Made by a program: the position numbers and the translations under genes. A DNA stretch of 64,000 nucleotides from Myroides sp. N17-2 (lineage in GTDB: Bacteria; Bacteroidota; Bacteroidia; Flavobacteriales; Flavobacteriaceae): the NCBI RefSeq assembly GCF_002286775.1, contig NZ_NSGJ01000017.1:30034-94033 (forward strand), given 5' to 3'. The notes below the pieces were generated by a model. That model was not told where the DNA came from. It saw only the letters and a program-made list of their open reading frames with translations, and did not search any database. Positions 63,574 through 64,000 of the stretch are shown here, in pieces; position 1 is the first letter of the stretch, and the number at the start of each line of letters is the position of its first letter.

Positions 63574-63776
63574 AGTATATGCTTGCCTTTTTTATTTGAA
63601 TGTTTATAAGATACATAATATTTATCCTCAAGGCAAATACTAGTGTCTTACATAAGCTGAAAATTAAAGAATTTTATAGACACTACCTCATATTATCTCT
63701 GTTTTTATGAGAGAATTAATTTAATCCTTTAGAAAGCAATAACTGAGTTAAAAGCATAGAGCGTCTATAAAGAATC
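63574..63776. other. Upstream region of the mscS-like gene
   Basis: About 200 bases, AT-rich. A near match to the -7 box on the minus strand (CAAATACT on the plus strand, one mismatch) lies at about 63635. No gene seen. Confidence 0.4.
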
Positions 63777-63881
63777 TAGTGATAGTATAATGATAGTAGT
63801 TTGATGGCATAATGGTCGCATCAAAAAGGGGCAAAACTATGTGACCACTATGCGATCACTATGCGACCATTATGCGACCAC
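63777..63881. repeat. Intergenic inverted array of 11-bp units, copy 3 (different core)
   Basis: The left arm has four 11-bp units (63777, 63788, 63799, 63810), the last being TAATGGTCGCA. After a 17-base spacer (63821-63837) the right arm has four units (63838, 63849, 63860, 63871): TATGTGACCAC, TATGCGATCAC, TATGCGACCAT, TATGCGACCAC. On the minus strand these read TARTG-GTCG-CA types, against TARTG-AGTC-CA in copies 1 and 2. Arm length (44 bp) and unit length are the same as in the other copies. Confidence 0.82.
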
Positions 63882-64000
63882 TGTGTCTCGTCCTAATATA
63901 GCTGTACAGTTATTGTTTATAATCCTACTTTTAACTGTACACTTGTTTTTATAATCCTAAGATAACTATACAAGTACTTCTTGTTTGTTTTTATTGGTAT
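63882..64000. other. Right edge of window
   Basis: About 120 bases with no gene, hairpin or repeat that I can support. Confidence 0.4.

Overview
The window looks like a piece of chromosome from a low-GC member of the Flavobacteriaceae (Bacteroidetes); a Myroides- or Flavobacterium-like genome is my best guess. The evidence is the set of flavobacterial families (GH3-like, DUF5686, DUF4254, DUF4292), the complete MoxR/DUF58/BatA-E stress operon, an arginine pathway that uses a transcarbamylase acting on an acylated ornithine, the near absence of Shine-Dalgarno sequences, and repeated perfect matches to the Bacteroidetes -7 promoter box TAnnTTTG a short way upstream of genes. I saw no tRNA, rRNA, CRISPR array, insertion sequence or prophage.

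Layout. 1-5300: the 3' end of tex, tatA, an LytM-type peptidase with an altered active site, a GH3 family protein and a large conserved protein with a nucleoside-phosphorylase-like C-terminus. 5377-16902: a one-way surface polysaccharide operon (rfbC, shortened rfbD, acetyltransferase, Wzx flippase, asparagine synthetase-like enzyme, glycosyltransferases, Wzy- and WaaL-type membrane proteins, UDP-glucuronate decarboxylase and the initiating sugar-phosphate transferase), closed by a strong terminator. 17008-22546: purD, upp and apt (purine synthesis and base salvage) mixed with small conserved flavobacterial genes and a family 9 glycosyltransferase.

23124-31641: an arginine operon, GNAT-argG-argC-argD-argF'-argB-argE-argH. 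It is preceded by an unannotated 35-residue leader peptide that ends in three rare-looking Arg codons, followed by mutually exclusive hairpins, so translational attenuation is likely. The transcarbamylase has Ala90 where family knowledge predicts preference for N-succinyl-ornithine. 31802-41724: secreted proteins and lipoproteins, including a recent tandem lipoprotein pair, an orphan ferredoxin reductase, a DUF5686 protein whose 3' end is duplicated about 1.2 kb downstream, pheS and cvpA. 41799-50827: batE-D-C-B-A, a BatD-like gene, DUF58 and moxR, all on the minus strand. 50997-53485: an AlbA_2-type protein overlapping a calcineurin-like phosphatase, then an outer-membrane barrel. 54170-60205: ALDH7, 3-hydroxyanthranilate dioxygenase, an EnvC-like activator, a DUF4292 lipoprotein, a sugar nucleotidyltransferase and dut. 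60563-63573: xseA/xseB and an MscS channel.

The most unusual material is non-coding. Three intergenic elements (near 22.6, 53.8 and 63.8 kb) share one design: two inverted 44-bp arms, each of four 11-bp units with frame TG-N4-CAT-N-R, around a 12- or 17-bp spacer. The four-base core differs between elements (AGTC in two, GTCG in the third) while frame and arm length are kept. A second dispersed element (39.4 and 55.8 kb) shows a compensatory change in a hairpin, as a structured RNA would. Convergent gene pairs are separated by very long perfect palindromes, one of 54 bp with no spacer.
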